Shown here one piece after another: positions 1 through 8,987 of a stretch of DNA of 33,017 nucleotides. Each line of letters begins with the position of its first letter. The first letter of the stretch is position 1. The stretch comes from Saprospiraceae bacterium (GTDB lineage: Bacteria; Bacteroidota; Bacteroidia; Chitinophagales; Saprospiraceae): contig JANQRV010000127.1 in assembly GCA_028284395.1 (NCBI GenBank), forward strand, positions 1 through 33,017, in the 5' to 3' direction. The notes under the pieces were generated by a model. It did not search any database, was not told the origin of the DNA, and saw only the letters and a list, made by a program, of their open reading frames with translations. The translations under genes were made by a program, and so were the position numbers.

Positions 1-639
1 GACTTGAAAAATGCGGGCGCCCTGAGGCAGTGCATTTTCTATTCGGGCCATGAGATGAAGGGTCGCAGGTCTCAGGGGCCGCCCGCTAATGGATTCGAGT
101 CCAATTTTAATGACTTCTCCCGCACTTTTGCGGGATGCCGCATTTTCTTTCGCACCGGGAAGGCCGAAGAAGAAGCTCGGAACCGGAATGGCTTCTGACC
201 TGTTCTGGTGGATGTCGAATTCCAACCAGATATCGTCGGCTTCCAGGTAGAGGGCTGAGCCACGATCCCTCCAGGCACGGGTGAAAGCTTCCACCTTTTG
301 CCAGGCAGGGTGTACATACCATTGCTGTGGAATGGCTTCCCTGGCGTACTTTCGGGCCAGGGTCTCCCGGCCATAAGGCTTGGCGGATATGCGCAATAAG
401 AAATCAGAGATGGGTTCTCTGCTTCCCAGCGGGCATTCAAAGCCGAAGAAGGTGGTCAATTTTTCCGGTAAAAAAGAGGCGACCTCCAGGATATCTGCGA
501 AAGATTTCTTACCAATTAAGGCTTCCGAAACGTACGGTTTTACCGTATGCAATAGGGTGCTGCTTAGGTGCATAATCGTATGATGTATTAATCTAATTTC
601 TTCCGTAGCGGATGTATCGTTTGTTTGGATTTGTGGCAT
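1..639 (-). CDS. Unrecognised protein, N-terminal part (gene runs off the window edge)
   Basis: An open minus-strand frame enters from the left edge and holds 213 codons without a stop, back to an ATG at 639; it has no stop in the window. A second in-frame ATG at 573 would give 191 visible residues, and the nearest upstream in-frame stop is at about 703-705. The predicted protein starts MPQIQTNDTSATEEIRLIHH, has no signal peptide or membrane segment, and contains stretches such as FFGFECPLGSREP, QQWYVHPAWQKVEAF and ALYLEADDIWLEFDIHQ. The acidic/aromatic composition and regular codon use support a real soluble protein, but I do not recognise the family. It lies downstream of the hybrid sensor gene on the same strand, behind a -7 box and three spaced direct repeats, which suggests it is a target of that regulator. 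That link is inference. Confidence 0.75.
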   Translation of the reverse strand, partial: MPQIQTNDTSATEEIRLIHHTIMHLSSTLLHTVKPYVSEALIGKKSFADILEVASFLPEKLTTFFGFECPLGSREPISDFLLRISAKPYGRETLARKYAREAIPQQWYVHPAWQKVEAFTRAWRDRGSALYLEADDIWLEFDIHQNRSEAIPVPSFFFGLPGAKENAASRKSAGEVIKIGLESISGRPLRPATLHLMARIENALPQGARIFQV

Positions 640-715
640 CAGACCGGCAAAGAAACCAGTGAAAGCATTTTTATTTGGCCACTTTAGATAGGGTATGGTT
701 GTTTATTTCTTGCCA

Positions 716-723
716 CAAATATA
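716..723 (-). promoter_or_regulatory. Candidate Bacteroidota -7 box (TATATTTG)
   Basis: The minus strand reads TATATTTG, an exact match to the TAnnTTTG -7 consensus of Bacteroidota housekeeping sigma. It lies 77 bp before the ATG at 639. No TTG/TTTG -33 element is found at 17-21 bp, as expected for an activator-dependent promoter. The direct repeats at 773-823 lie about 50-100 bp upstream of it. Confidence 0.45.
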
Positions 724-772
724 GAAGGTGGTGAGATTAGGCTTTGTAGCTATAATGTCAAAGGTTGTGCCC

Positions 773-823
773 ATTGTCGCAAGGGCTGTTCTTATTGTCT
801 CAATCAATGAAACTATTGTCTCA
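773..823 (-). promoter_or_regulatory. Three 9-bp direct repeats at 21-bp spacing, likely activator sites
   Basis: ATTGTCKCA occurs at 773-781 (ATTGTCGCA), 794-802 (ATTGTCTCA) and 815-823 (ATTGTCTCA); on the minus strand these read TGAGACAAT, TGAGACAAT and TGCGACAAT. The steps are exactly 21 bp, two helical turns, so a protein or proteins could bind on one DNA face. They sit between the stop of the hybrid sensor/AraC regulator and the -7 box of the following gene. Phased direct repeats are typical of activator binding, and the AraC domain of the neighbouring regulator is the obvious candidate (inference). Confidence 0.55.
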
Positions 824-876
824 TTTTGAACATAAGTATTTGATAATCAGTGATTAAAAAGTTCTCTGTTTTTGAA

Positions 877-3800
877 TTATTTGACCAGTTTTTCACGCAT
901 TTGAGAGGGAGATTGGCCGAATTGTTTGGAAAAATGTTTGCTGAAATAGCTGTGATTGGCAAATCCGACCTGGTAAGCAACTTCGGAAATGTTCAAAGAA
1001 CCGTCTTTGAGGAGTACTTTGGCCTTGTTCAGGCGGATGGTCCGCAGGTAAATGTTAAAAGACATTCCGGTGAGCGCCGATAATTTTCGGTAGAGGTTGG
1101 ACCGACTAACGCCGATGGATTTGGCGACTTCCTCGGCGGATAGTTCAGGCCGGTCGATCTGTGCTTCTATTGCTTCGTTCAGTTTTTGCAGGAAGAGCTG
1201 TTCGGGATCAGTTGGCACAACTGTATTTTCAAGATCTTCCACGAAATCTTCGTTGATCATTCCCTGGTACTTGGTCTGCAATTTCCTCCGGAGGTCCAAC
1301 AGGTTTTCCAGAGTGACCATCAATTCTTGTTGGTGGAAGGGCTTGGCCAAATAAACATCCGCTCCGCTTTGCAGGCCGGCAATTCGACTTTCGATGTCCA
1401 CTTTGGCCGTCAATAATACGATCGGGATGTGGCTGGTGCGGGCGTCATTTTTTAAGGCGTCGGTTACTTCAAGACCCGTTTTTTCGGGCATCATCACGTC
1501 GGAAATGATGATATCGGGAATGGATTCGAAAGCCTTTTCGATGCCCGTACGCCCATTATAAGCATATTCCAACCGATAATCCGTTTCCAGGCAACTATTG
1601 AGGTATTCAACTACATCTAAATTGTCTTCGATGATCAACAATTGGGGAGCTTCTTTTGGCTGTATTTGCTGCTTGATGGTGGTAATGGGGAAGTTGGGTA
1701 CGTGTTCTGCTTTGGTGATGGGCTGACTTTCCAGTAGCGGTGCATTGTTTCGGATGGGGAGTGTAATTAGGAAGGTGGTCCCTTTGTCCAGCTTGCTTTC
1801 CACGGTAATGCTGCCCCCCAGTAGTTTTACTAATTCGCGGGTCAGCGCCAGCCCGATGCCGGTTCCGCCATATCGCGGCATTTTCTCATCCGCCTGGTAA
1901 AAGCGATTGAAAATGTGGGGCAGGTCTTTTTCCGGGATGCCCGTGCCGGTATCGGCTATCTTGATGTTCAATTGATCCCCCGTTTTAGCCGCTTCGACGA
2001 CAACCTTTCCGCCGGAAGGCGTATGTCTGATGGCATTGGTCAGGAGATTGGCAATTATTTGGCGGATTTTCTCTTCATCGTAGTCCAGTAAAATCTTGAC
2101 CTCATTACTGACTACCTTCAACATGACATTATTGGCGTTGGCCAGGGAATAAAAACTTTCGGCAATGTATCGAAGGTATTGGACAATGTCTCCTTGCTGG
2201 TAATGGATGGGAAGGCCACCGTGCTCCATTTTGGAGAGATCCAGCATCTGATTCACCAGATTCAGCAAACTACTGCCGTTGCGGCGAATGAGCGAAAGAC
2301 TCTTTTTCTCGGCATGATCGTCGGGTTTTTGTTCCTCCAGTTTTTGCGCATTGCCCAGGATGACGGTTAGGGGAGTCCGAAATTCATGGGTGATATTCGT
2401 GTATAAACGCGTACGGAAATTTTCCAATTCTTTGAGCCGTTCGCTTTCTTTTTGTTCCAACTCCAGGCGGTGTTCCAGCTTCAGCCTCTTACTTTGAAAA
2501 CGGTAAAGTCCCCAGATACTCCATCCGATGAGTCCCGCATACAGAAGGTAGGCCCACCAGGTGCGGTACCAGGGTGGCCGTACGGTAAAGGGGAAAGTAG
2601 CCTCCTGGCCGATAACGCCGTAGGGGTTTTTTGCGCGCACCCGAAAAGTATAAGTTCCTTCCGGAAGATTGGTGTAATCAATTCTTCTTTCGGGAGACCA
2701 CTCCGACCAATTGGCATCGAATCCTTCAAGATAATGCTGGAAAACATTGTCCTCAGACCGCTCAAAACTGGCTGCGCTGAATTCGAACCGAAGAACATTG
2801 TCGCGATAAGCAAGGTTGAAATCGGGCAGATCCGTGCCGTGGTCCAAGGCATCGCCGCCGTAGATCAAAGAATCCCGATGACAGAAAACGGAACGAATAA
2901 GTGTTGGAAAGTCGGACAAATAAGCCCGGTCGACCGCAGGATTGTATTTGATAACTCCTTCGGGAGTGCCCAGCCAAAGCATTTGATTAATCGAGTCGAA
3001 GAACATGGAGGTCAGGGCGATTCCCCGGGCCAGTTCGGGGATTTTCTGCAATTGATAATCTCCATTTTGATCGGGGATCAAACGGCCTATATTTAAGTGT
3101 TCTTCACCTTTCCTCCCGTAGTTGACCCAGATCTCTTTATTGCTCCCGGCTAACAAGTGGTTGACTACGGTGAGGGAATCGGCCAGGAATGGACCCAGTG
3201 AAGAATCGGGTAACAACTTTGCCTCACTTCGATCGATCCGTTTCAGGCCCTCGCTGCTGGCAAAATAAAGTTGATCGTGAACGTAATAGGGCCGTGCCCT
3301 AAAACTGGACGTCGATAAAGTTTCCGGATAGCGTTCAACGGTAACCGCCAGTGTATCTTGGGTCCCGACTTCCTGGAGGCCCGCAATTTCTACGCGCAAA
3401 AAACCTTTACGCCTGGAGCCGAGCCAAATGATACCGGGAGATTCTTCTTCCACATACCGAATTTCTTCCATGATGAGCGGTCGGGTCAAAATCCGTTGCC
3501 ATCCCCCCGGGGTCCGAAGCAACATGCTAAAACCAAAATGCGAGGAACCGCCGCCGGCAAAGACCAGGTCGGGAAAATATCTCGATTGCTGCAATTTGAT
3601 CGGTACGTTGCCGAGGATTCTTTTCAGACCCTGTCCGGTAGCTTGAAAAATACCATCATACGGGAAGGCAGCCAATAGGTCTCCCTGGACGGAAGCTATC
3701 GAGTAGACATTCGTGATGGGGCCGGCGACCCGTTGGAAATTCGGTGCTCCTGCCGACGGGGCAACAAAGAGCCCGTTGTTCGTACCTAAATAAAGCTCGT

Positions 3801-4950
3801 CGTTGTGCTTGCCGAACGAATGAACCAGGTGGCCCAGGCCATAAGAGGTGGCAAAGCGATTCATCGAAGCCGGTATTTCAACGCGAGCGATCCCCACCGA
3901 CGTTGCGATCCAGAGTCCGTCCTGCCGGTCGGGGGCTAAGAAATTTAAATCATTAGTAGGAAAACCATTGTGCTCGTCAAGATGATGACGGAGCCTACCT
4001 TGTTCGTCGATGACTACCAGCCCGTGATTGGAGGTAGCAACGCCCAAAGAACCATCCGACAAATAACAAGCGTGCAGAATTCGATCGGTCGCGATTAGGT
4101 CTGCGGCCTCTTCCGTCAATGCAAACGGAGCAATGCCTTGTTCATCCATCGTGAATAACCCGTCGCGCATGCTGCACAGTATCAGCTTATGCTTATTGGA
4201 GTTTGCAAACCACGGTAAGATGCAAACAATGGTCGCATCTTTTATCGATGCACCATCGACCACTGTCTTTGCGGCCTCTCCGGGTATAAAGTATTTCATA
4301 CCGGTTTCTTCCTCGTAGAAATAACAAGTATCATTCAAGACGTAAATCGACTGGATGTTGCGCTCGGTTTTTAGCACTTCAACCGATCTGTTTTCTTGCT
4401 CCAGGTTCTTTCCGGAACCCAGGACGAACAAATGGAGGTAGGAATGAAAATAGAGGCGCTCGCCGCTCGCCTGTATGGTCCAGACATCCCTGAAGTCATC
4501 GATGTCGGCCGGAATGGCTCCCCGCAAAGATTTCAGCTGAAGATGCCCCAATGAATCAGATGATAGATAGCCAAAATCGTTTTTACCCCCGTAATAAACA
4601 ACACCGCTTTCGTCCATAGCCAAAGAACGAACCAAACCTCCATTGGGCGTCGGGATAAGTTGCCAATCCAGGCCGTCAAAGCTCAATAATCCTTGACTGT
4701 TGGCCACCAAAATTATTCCCCGCTGGTCCTGAACAATGCTCCAGCTCTGGCGACTGGCGTTGAATTCCTGTGGTTGGTAAAATCGGAAGAAAGGTGTCCC
4801 TTCCGCTTTGATCGAAAGGTTTTCCTTGGATTGGGCCGACATAAAACCGGGCTGAAAGCAAAGGAAAGTGGCATTTAGAAGCCATAGCCATAAACAACCA
4901 AATCGGTGTTGGTTCAAAAGTGGGAGATTTTTGTAAAACCTGGCTCTCAT
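877..4950 (-). CDS. Hybrid two-component system: propeller sensor, histidine kinase, receiver, AraC output
   Basis: A 1357-residue membrane sensor-regulator with the architecture of Bacteroidota HTCS proteins, which typically sense glycan fragments outside the cytoplasm and switch on nearby genes. In order: signal peptide/anchor about 1-40; propeller-type sensor about 60-700 with several WxxGTxxG-like strands (IIWLGS, MLWLGTPEG); Y_Y_Y domain about 710-793; membrane segment about 799-818; HisKA with H855 (NITHEFRTP); ATPase with N972, the DTGTGIP motif at 1000-1006 and GGTGIGLAL; receiver with D1109, phosphoacceptor D1151 (DVMMP), T1181 and K1203; AraC-type DNA-binding domain about 1255-1353. 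All key phosphorelay residues are present. No SusC/SusD or glycoside hydrolase gene lies nearby; the likely target is the same-strand gene at 1-639. It is divergent from the cyclase at 5056, with 105 bp between them. Ligand unknown. Confidence 0.93.
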   Translation of the reverse strand: MRARFYKNLPLLNQHRFGCLWLWLLNATFLCFQPGFMSAQSKENLSIKAEGTPFFRFYQPQEFNASRQSWSIVQDQRGIILVANSQGLLSFDGLDWQLIPTPNGGLVRSLAMDESGVVYYGGKNDFGYLSSDSLGHLQLKSLRGAIPADIDDFRDVWTIQASGERLYFHSYLHLFVLGSGKNLEQENRSVEVLKTERNIQSIYVLNDTCYFYEEETGMKYFIPGEAAKTVVDGASIKDATIVCILPWFANSNKHKLILCSMRDGLFTMDEQGIAPFALTEEAADLIATDRILHACYLSDGSLGVATSNHGLVVIDEQGRLRHHLDEHNGFPTNDLNFLAPDRQDGLWIATSVGIARVEIPASMNRFATSYGLGHLVHSFGKHNDELYLGTNNGLFVAPSAGAPNFQRVAGPITNVYSIASVQGDLLAAFPYDGIFQATGQGLKRILGNVPIKLQQSRYFPDLVFAGGGSSHFGFSMLLRTPGGWQRILTRPLIMEEIRYVEEESPGIIWLGSRRKGFLRVEIAGLQEVGTQDTLAVTVERYPETLSTSSFRARPYYVHDQLYFASSEGLKRIDRSEAKLLPDSSLGPFLADSLTVVNHLLAGSNKEIWVNYGRKGEEHLNIGRLIPDQNGDYQLQKIPELARGIALTSMFFDSINQMLWLGTPEGVIKYNPAVDRAYLSDFPTLIRSVFCHRDSLIYGGDALDHGTDLPDFNLAYRDNVLRFEFSAASFERSEDNVFQHYLEGFDANWSEWSPERRIDYTNLPEGTYTFRVRAKNPYGVIGQEATFPFTVRPPWYRTWWAYLLYAGLIGWSIWGLYRFQSKRLKLEHRLELEQKESERLKELENFRTRLYTNITHEFRTPLTVILGNAQKLEEQKPDDHAEKKSLSLIRRNGSSLLNLVNQMLDLSKMEHGGLPIHYQQGDIVQYLRYIAESFYSLANANNVMLKVVSNEVKILLDYDEEKIRQIIANLLTNAIRHTPSGGKVVVEAAKTGDQLNIKIADTGTGIPEKDLPHIFNRFYQADEKMPRYGGTGIGLALTRELVKLLGGSITVESKLDKGTTFLITLPIRNNAPLLESQPITKAEHVPNFPITTIKQQIQPKEAPQLLIIEDNLDVVEYLNSCLETDYRLEYAYNGRTGIEKAFESIPDIIISDVMMPEKTGLEVTDALKNDARTSHIPIVLLTAKVDIESRIAGLQSGADVYLAKPFHQQELMVTLENLLDLRRKLQTKYQGMINEDFVEDLENTVVPTDPEQLFLQKLNEAIEAQIDRPELSAEEVAKSIGVSRSNLYRKLSALTGMSFNIYLRTIRLNKAKVLLKDGSLNISEVAYQVGFANHSYFSKHFSKQFGQSPSQMREKLVK

Positions 4951-5055
4951 AAGTGGCTGTTGTAATCATAAAGATAAAGGACATTCCAATCTTTTTAGTA
5001 TTCTCATTAACTTACTTACAATTATACCTGAACTGCCATCAACTTCAAGGTCCCT

Positions 5056-8000
5056 ATGAAACCAATACTCCGGTTCTACATTGTAATAACCATGTTGACA
5101 AGTCAATTGACGTCAACCCTAATTTTGGGTCAAGACTCCAATGATTTACTGGAATTTGAGCCTCTTTATACGAGACTTGTGGTACCTGAAGGAGGAAACA
5201 AGGTAATGAAGGTATTTCAAGATTCAACGGGTTTTTTGTGGATTGCTTCCCATATCGGATTGGTTCGGTATGACGGTCAAAGATTCATCACCTTCAAAAG
5301 CGACTCCCTGAATGAAAATTCCCCAGCTACGCCATTCCTGGAAAATTTATATCAAGACAGCAAAGGTATGCTTTGGATGGCCCACGCCAAGGGAGGGTTA
5401 ACTAGCTTTGATCCCATTCGGGAGCAATTTAGGCGCTATACCTTTGAACTACCTTATGCCGATGTCGTTAACGATGGTTGGACGCCTTGTGTGGTTGAAG
5501 ACCAGGACGGCTTCATATGGGCGGGAACCAATCATGGCGTTTATCGCCTGGACAGGGAGAGCGGGCAGTACAAACGCTTTGTTCATGATGAGAAAGACCC
5601 GAGGAGTCTGAGTCATGATGTGTCGAGGGTCCTTTACGTAGACCGGGAAGGGACCCTTTGGGTAGGCACCGGTTTTCCCTGGGCAGAAAAGCCGGAAGAC
5701 CGGGAAAAGAAACTTGGCGGTTTGAACCGATACGATGCCGATACGGAGTCTTTCGAACGTTTTGTACACGACCCCAATGATTCAACAGCCCTACGCGACA
5801 ATAGGATTGGAAGCATCTTCGAAGATTCCCGAGGCATATTTTGGATAGGCACCTGGGGCGATGGCATTCATCAGATGGATCGCACCGAAGGTACTTTTCA
5901 GCACTTTCCCTCCGATCCGGTAAATCCTCACCAATTGAGTCAACCCTTTAAACGCAATATACCAATTGCTGATCAACCCAATTGTTGGGTAACATGTATC
6001 GGTGAAGATCACAAACACAGAATTTGGATCGGGGCCTGGAGCGGCGGTTTGAATGTTTTCGATCCGGCCACCGGCAAAACACGCCACTTCGAAAATGATC
6101 CTGAAGATGCATACGGATTGCCGCATGACAACATCATAGATTTTCACGAGACCAAGGATGGGACGCTATTTTTTTCTACTTCCAGCTCCCGGGTCTTATT
6201 CAAAATGAATGAGGCTGATAAATTTTTGTACCATGACTTAGGCAATTTTATCAATGCCCCAAAAACAGAGATCCTCGATATTATAGAGGACGACCGGGGA
6301 AATATATGGTTAGGCACAAAAGGGGTGGGGCTGATTCAATTTAACCCGAAAAACGATGCTTTACAGGTTCACAAATTGAATCCGGGCGATTCCAACAGTC
6401 TAACTTCCAATCACGTGACCAGTGTTCGGGAGGCCCTAGATGGACATTTGTGGATCTCCACCATGAATGGGCTAAACCGTTTTGACCCGGCCAACGCTAC
6501 CTTCACACGTTATCAATACCGCCCCGGCAGTGGCGGGAGTCTTTCCTACTGGTCGGGGGTCCCCTCCATTAAACCCGCCTTTCAAGATAACAAAGAAGAT
6601 ATTTGGGTACTAGCCGCTAGCCCCAGAGGACTCCTAAATCGTTTGAATCGCAATACCCGCCAATTTGAAAACTTCATGTTACACGAAAAAGAAGGCTCTA
6701 TTCTCGAAGGGGAGTATGGGCAGATCTGCGAAGATAACGAAGGACGTCTTTGGTTTGGCACCATGTCTCACCTGGTAAGCTACCATCACCCGTCTCGGAC
6801 GACCAAAAAATTCCGGTTGCCGGAAGATCTGCAAGGAGCCGAACAGGTTGCTGCAGACGACGAAGGAAAGATTTGGTTCCGGTCCGCCAGTAATGAATTG
6901 GGAAGGCTTGATCCCTCGTCCGGAGCTATGAAGGTCTTTTCAATCGACAACAGCGACATTCCTTCCGACAAGATTTATACATTGTTACAGTCTCCCGACG
7001 GCCGACTGTGGATGAGCGCTCCGAATACATTGATTGCACTGGATCCCGAGAAAGAGCTCTTTCAATCATACCATTCACCCCCTGATTTGCTCGATGGCCC
7101 CGGTTTTGTTAATTCGGAAGGGAAACTCTTTTTTGTCAGCGGGACCGGGTATTACGAGATCGATCCCGAAGAATTAAAACTTAAAGATAGTCAGTATGTT
7201 CCAAGAATCCTGATCACCGATTTGATCATCGAGGAAGCAAGAATCGTCCCAGGAGATCTATCCATCCTAACCGAGCCAATTTGGAAAACCCAATCTCTCC
7301 GCCTGCCCTACAATCGAAATTCCTTTTCCCTGGGCTTAGCTTGTGTTGACTATCGCAACCCGGCAGCTCACCGGTTCAAATATCAGTTGGAGAACTACGA
7401 TCAGAATTGGCGTACCTTATTGGAGGAGGGGTTGGCAAAATACAGAAAGGTACCTCCCGGCAAATATGTTTTCCGGGTGCAAGGTGCCGATAGCGACGGT
7501 ATTTGGAATCGGGAGGGTAAAGTGCTTCACGTTACTGTACTTCCTCCGTGGTGGGCAACAGGATGGGCATGGATGTTCTTCGGACTTCTTTTATTAGCGG
7601 TACTGTATTACATCCGATCCCTGGAATTGAGAAAACAGCGACGGAAGCTCGCCTTTCAGGAAGAAGTAAATGCTTTGACTTCAAAATTCGTCCCGACTGC
7701 ATTTATCCGTGCGCTGGGTCACGACAATATCATGGATGTAAAACTGGGAGATTCCGCTGCCCAGGAGGTTAGCGTTATGTTTTCCGATATTCGAAACTAC
7801 ACCACGCTATCCGAAAACATGACTCCCGAAGAGAACTTCCGGTTTGTTCATGCCTTTAACCAAAGGATGGGGCCGCTGATTCAACAAAACCAGGGTTTTG
7901 TCAATCAATATCTTGGAGATGCCATCATGGCATTGTTCAAGAACTCTCCAAGTGATTGTCTCCGGGCTGCTGTTCATATGCAACGATCTCTTCAGAGTTT

Positions 8001-8541
8001 TAATCGCGAAAGAGCGAATGAGGCGCTTTCGTCCATCCAGCTTGGAATTGGATTGCATACCGGTCCGCTCGTCATGGGCATCATTGGAGATGAATATCGA
8101 ATGGACGCCACTACCATTTCCGATACCGTCAATACCGCTTCCAGAATTGAAAGTCTCACCAAATATTTTGGTGTCAACATTTTACTCAGTGAAGAGAGTT
8201 TGCGACAGATTCAAAACAGCGGCACGACCGATTACCTTTTCCGCTTTCTTGGCAAAGTTTTATTGAAAGGAAAAAAAGAACCAACGGCTGTCTATGAATG
8301 TTTCGACGGCGACTCTCCGGATGTCATTGAAAGTAAGGTTATGAGCCATTCACTCTTCGACGAAGCCATGGAAAGGTATCTTTCCCGAAATTTCAAGGAG
8401 GCCGCGATGATCTTTGAAAAGGTAATGAGCATACATCCCGAAGATCTTCCTGCCCAGTTCTTTTGCAAGCGTTCAACGAACTATCAAACCTATGGAGTAG
8501 CCGAAGATTGGGATGGAGTGGAGGTCATGACCTTCAAATGA
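5056..8541 (+). CDS. Propeller-sensor class III nucleotide cyclase with helical tail
   Basis: A 1161-residue one-component sensor expected to convert ATP (or GTP) to a cyclic nucleotide in response to an extracytoplasmic ligand. Signal peptide 1-26; about 12-14 two-component-regulator propeller strands from 45 to 700 (FLWIASHIGLVRYDG, FIWAGTNHGVYRLD, IWLGTKGVGL, LWFGTM); Y_Y_Y domain about 750-829; one membrane helix about 835-853; coiled linker; cyclase domain about 900-1085; TPR-like tail about 1095-1161 ending in EDWDG. Metal-binding aspartates D911 (FSDIRN) and D955 (YLGDAIMA) and the transition-state residues N1026 and R1030 are present, so it should be active. The usual purine-selecting lysine is Q951 and its partner position is T1019, so the substrate cannot be assigned from sequence. 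There is no kinase domain. The cyclase and tail closely match the C terminus of the kinase-cyclase at 14601-18008. The repressor gene follows after 62 bp. Confidence 0.92.
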   Translation: MKPILRFYIVITMLTSQLTSTLILGQDSNDLLEFEPLYTRLVVPEGGNKVMKVFQDSTGFLWIASHIGLVRYDGQRFITFKSDSLNENSPATPFLENLYQDSKGMLWMAHAKGGLTSFDPIREQFRRYTFELPYADVVNDGWTPCVVEDQDGFIWAGTNHGVYRLDRESGQYKRFVHDEKDPRSLSHDVSRVLYVDREGTLWVGTGFPWAEKPEDREKKLGGLNRYDADTESFERFVHDPNDSTALRDNRIGSIFEDSRGIFWIGTWGDGIHQMDRTEGTFQHFPSDPVNPHQLSQPFKRNIPIADQPNCWVTCIGEDHKHRIWIGAWSGGLNVFDPATGKTRHFENDPEDAYGLPHDNIIDFHETKDGTLFFSTSSSRVLFKMNEADKFLYHDLGNFINAPKTEILDIIEDDRGNIWLGTKGVGLIQFNPKNDALQVHKLNPGDSNSLTSNHVTSVREALDGHLWISTMNGLNRFDPANATFTRYQYRPGSGGSLSYWSGVPSIKPAFQDNKEDIWVLAASPRGLLNRLNRNTRQFENFMLHEKEGSILEGEYGQICEDNEGRLWFGTMSHLVSYHHPSRTTKKFRLPEDLQGAEQVAADDEGKIWFRSASNELGRLDPSSGAMKVFSIDNSDIPSDKIYTLLQSPDGRLWMSAPNTLIALDPEKELFQSYHSPPDLLDGPGFVNSEGKLFFVSGTGYYEIDPEELKLKDSQYVPRILITDLIIEEARIVPGDLSILTEPIWKTQSLRLPYNRNSFSLGLACVDYRNPAAHRFKYQLENYDQNWRTLLEEGLAKYRKVPPGKYVFRVQGADSDGIWNREGKVLHVTVLPPWWATGWAWMFFGLLLLAVLYYIRSLELRKQRRKLAFQEEVNALTSKFVPTAFIRALGHDNIMDVKLGDSAAQEVSVMFSDIRNYTTLSENMTPEENFRFVHAFNQRMGPLIQQNQGFVNQYLGDAIMALFKNSPSDCLRAAVHMQRSLQSFNRERANEALSSIQLGIGLHTGPLVMGIIGDEYRMDATTISDTVNTASRIESLTKYFGVNILLSEESLRQIQNSGTTDYLFRFLGKVLLKGKKEPTAVYECFDGDSPDVIESKVMSHSLFDEAMERYLSRNFKEAAMIFEKVMSIHPEDLPAQFFCKRSTNYQTYGVAEDWDGVEVMTFK

Positions 8542-8584
8542 CCAACCACTTGCATCTTACAAAATATCCCATTACTTTTACCAA

Positions 8585-8600
8585 TGCTAAAAAATTAGCA
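8585..8600. promoter_or_regulatory. Palindromic operator before the BlaI-type repressor (autoregulation)
   Basis: TGCTAA-AAAA-TTAGCA: perfect 6-bp arms around AAAA, 3 bp before the repressor ATG. The identical core recurs before the prolyl oligopeptidase at 10758-10777. BlaI/MecI dimers bind such dyads and commonly repress their own operon. TACTTTTA at 8574-8581 is one mismatch from a -7 box, so bound repressor would cover the transcription start. Confidence 0.75.
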
Positions 8601-8603
8601 GTA

Positions 8604-8987
8604 ATGAAAGGAACGGATGATCAACACCTAAGTAAGCGAGAACGACAAATCATGGACATCATTCACCAAAAAGGGGAATTGAGTGTCTCTGAAGTCATTG
8701 ATGCGTTGTCGAATCCTTCCAGTTATAATTCGATTCGCACATTGATGAATATCCTGGAAAAGAAAGGGCACTTAAAACATCGTCAGGAAGGAAACAAGTA
8801 CATCTACTATGCCACGGTGCAGAAGGAACGGGCGAAGAAAAACGCACTCGATCACTTGATCAGGACCTATTTTGATAAATCGGCCCCCAGTATTGTTTCC
8901 AGTTTGCTCTCCGATCACCGACTCACCAAAGCCGAGCTGGACGAAATCAGCCGGTTAATCGAGGAGGCTAAAAAGGATGTCGAATGA
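8604..8987 (+). CDS. BlaI/MecI-family transcriptional repressor
   Basis: A 127-residue winged-helix repressor of the BlaI/MecI (penicillinase repressor) family, which binds palindromes as a dimer and is released when the partner M56 membrane peptidase triggers its cleavage. Winged helix about 8-72: LSKRERQIMDIIHQKGELSV, recognition helix around SSYNSIRTLMNILEKKG, wing RQEGNKYIYYA. The C-terminal dimerisation part (ALDHLIRTYFDKS, LTKAELDEISRLIEEAK) matches the family layout. The ATG at 8604 gives the usual family length; a longer frame from 8463 would lie inside the cyclase gene and add a run with no family match. Its stop overlaps the M56 peptidase start by 4 bp (ATGA), a classic coupled pair. 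A perfect palindrome just before the start implies autoregulation. Confidence 0.92.
   Translation: MKGTDDQHLSKRERQIMDIIHQKGELSVSEVIDALSNPSSYNSIRTLMNILEKKGHLKHRQEGNKYIYYATVQKERAKKNALDHLIRTYFDKSAPSIVSSLLSDHRLTKAELDEISRLIEEAKKDVE

Noticed and set aside
72..440. Minus-strand 122-codon frame near the left edge
   Set aside because: A different minus-strand frame is open through the whole region to the window edge with better codon use and composition, so this one is a shadow.
877..4950. Classical polysaccharide utilisation locus around the hybrid sensor
   Set aside because: No SusC/SusD pair, glycoside hydrolase or polysaccharide lyase is present; the sulfatases are 14 kb away and belong to another operon.
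8463..8603. Longer N-terminus for the BlaI-type repressor
   Set aside because: It would start inside the cyclase gene, run through the operator, and add residues with no family match; the ATG at 8604 gives the normal family length.
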